NCBI GenBank assembly: GCA_003232595.1
Contig: QIIJ01000277.1
Coordinates: 1 to 6,361 of the forward strand
DNA from: Aurantimonadaceae bacterium
GTDB lineage: Bacteria; Pseudomonadota; Alphaproteobacteria; Rhizobiales; Rhizobiaceae
Length of the DNA stretch: 6,361 nucleotides
Direction: 5' to 3'
A model generated the notes under the pieces. That model did no database searches. It was not told the DNA's origin and saw nothing but the letters and a program-made list of their open reading frames with translations. Position 1 is the stretch's first letter. Each line of letters opens with the position of its first letter. A program made the translations under genes and the position numbers. Shown here piece by piece: positions 6,020 to 6,361 of the stretch.

Positions 6020-6361
6020 TCAGGTGTCATTGCCGGATTTGGCATCATCGCCATCGCTGTTCGCAGCTTGTGATTCTTCGCGCTTTTGTTTAAGTGCCTT
6101 CATCATTTCAGGATCGCTCAGGAGTTCCTTGAGTGTATCTTCCGCTGCCACCTTGCCGTCCATGTAGCGCTGCAGATTGGCCAATTGTTCACGGGCCGTC
6201 AAAAGCGCATCGAGTGCCGGAATTTGCCGAGCTATTGCAGCGGGTTCAAAATCAGCTATTTTCTTGAAAGTAAGGTTGACCCCCATTTTCTGGCCATCTT
6301 CACCGCTGAGCTTGTCGTCCATCCTGAATGTCACGGCCGGTTCGACGCTTTCCATATATTC
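6020..6361 (-). CDS. tssB: TssB, T6SS contractile sheath small subunit (VipA/ImpB family), 5' end missing
   Basis: The last 113 codons and the TGA stop (6022-6020) are present, and the frame stays open to the window edge. The visible protein begins EYMESVEPAVTFRMDD, so the Met at 6355 is internal and not the start. Full TssB is about 160-180 residues. The diagnostic block is VNLTFKKIADFEPAAIARQI, the family's 'v.l.f.smdDFePd.va.qvp.L', followed by LDALLTAREQLANLQRYMDG. The C-terminus continues with a helix (KELLSDPEMMKALKQKREE) and ends in a hydrophilic tail rich in Asp, Ser, Asn and Gly. TssB dimerises with TssC to make the sheath protomer. It is upstream of tssC by 51 nt, as expected. Confidence 0.96.
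   Translation of the reverse strand, partial: EYMESVEPAVTFRMDDKLSGEDGQKMGVNLTFKKIADFEPAAIARQIPALDALLTAREQLANLQRYMDGKVAAEDTLKELLSDPEMMKALKQKREESQAANSDGDDAKSGNDT

Noticed and set aside
6020..6355. TssB as a complete 111-residue protein starting at 6355
   Set aside because: The frame is open to the window edge, the conserved N-terminal half of TssB is missing, and the Met is internal, so this is a partial gene.

Overview
The window is an uninterrupted piece of a type VI secretion system (T6SS) structural operon, read entirely from the minus strand. In transcription order (high to low coordinates) it holds tssB (sheath, 5' end cut off by the window), tssC (sheath), hcp (inner tube), tssE, tssF and tssG (baseplate), and the first 50 codons of clpV/tssH (sheath-recycling AAA+ ATPase). 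The order tssB-tssC-hcp-tssE-tssF-tssG-clpV is a familiar one, for example in the Pseudomonas aeruginosa H1-type cluster. The sequence looks like a mid-GC Gram-negative bacterium, almost certainly a proteobacterium. I cannot name the genus; an alphaproteobacterial origin is possible but is only a guess.

Layout: 6361-6020 tssB 3' part; 51-nt gap; 5968-4475 tssC; 115-nt leader; 4359-3868 hcp (start moved 27 nt downstream of the longest ORF); 147-nt structured gap; 3720-3163 tssE; 17-nt gap; 3145-1190 tssF; 4-nt ATGA overlap; 1193-171 tssG; 18-nt gap; 152-1 clpV N-terminus. All genes are intact within the window. No RNA gene, mobile element, CRISPR array or rho-independent terminator was found. 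The plus strand holds only shadow ORFs.

How the parts work together: Hcp hexamers stack into a tube on a baseplate built with TssE, TssF and TssG. TssB and TssC polymerise around the tube as a contractile sheath, and TssE joins the sheath to the baseplate. Contraction fires the tube, and ClpV then dismantles the contracted sheath. The membrane complex (TssJLM), TssK, TssA, VgrG and any effectors are not in the window, so no target or cargo can be inferred.

The parts not explained by the genes lie around hcp. A strong 14-bp stem-loop without a U-tract sits 7 nt after the hcp stop codon. A second perfect 10-bp inverted repeat follows it in the hcp-tssE gap. The best Shine-Dalgarno sequence seen in the window precedes hcp. 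An A10 homopolymer falls in codons 2-5 of tssE, whose own ribosome binding site is poor. Together these suggest post-transcriptional tuning that gives much Hcp and little baseplate protein. I see no clearly undescribed system; this is a recognisable T6SS core with some interesting regulatory-looking sequence.
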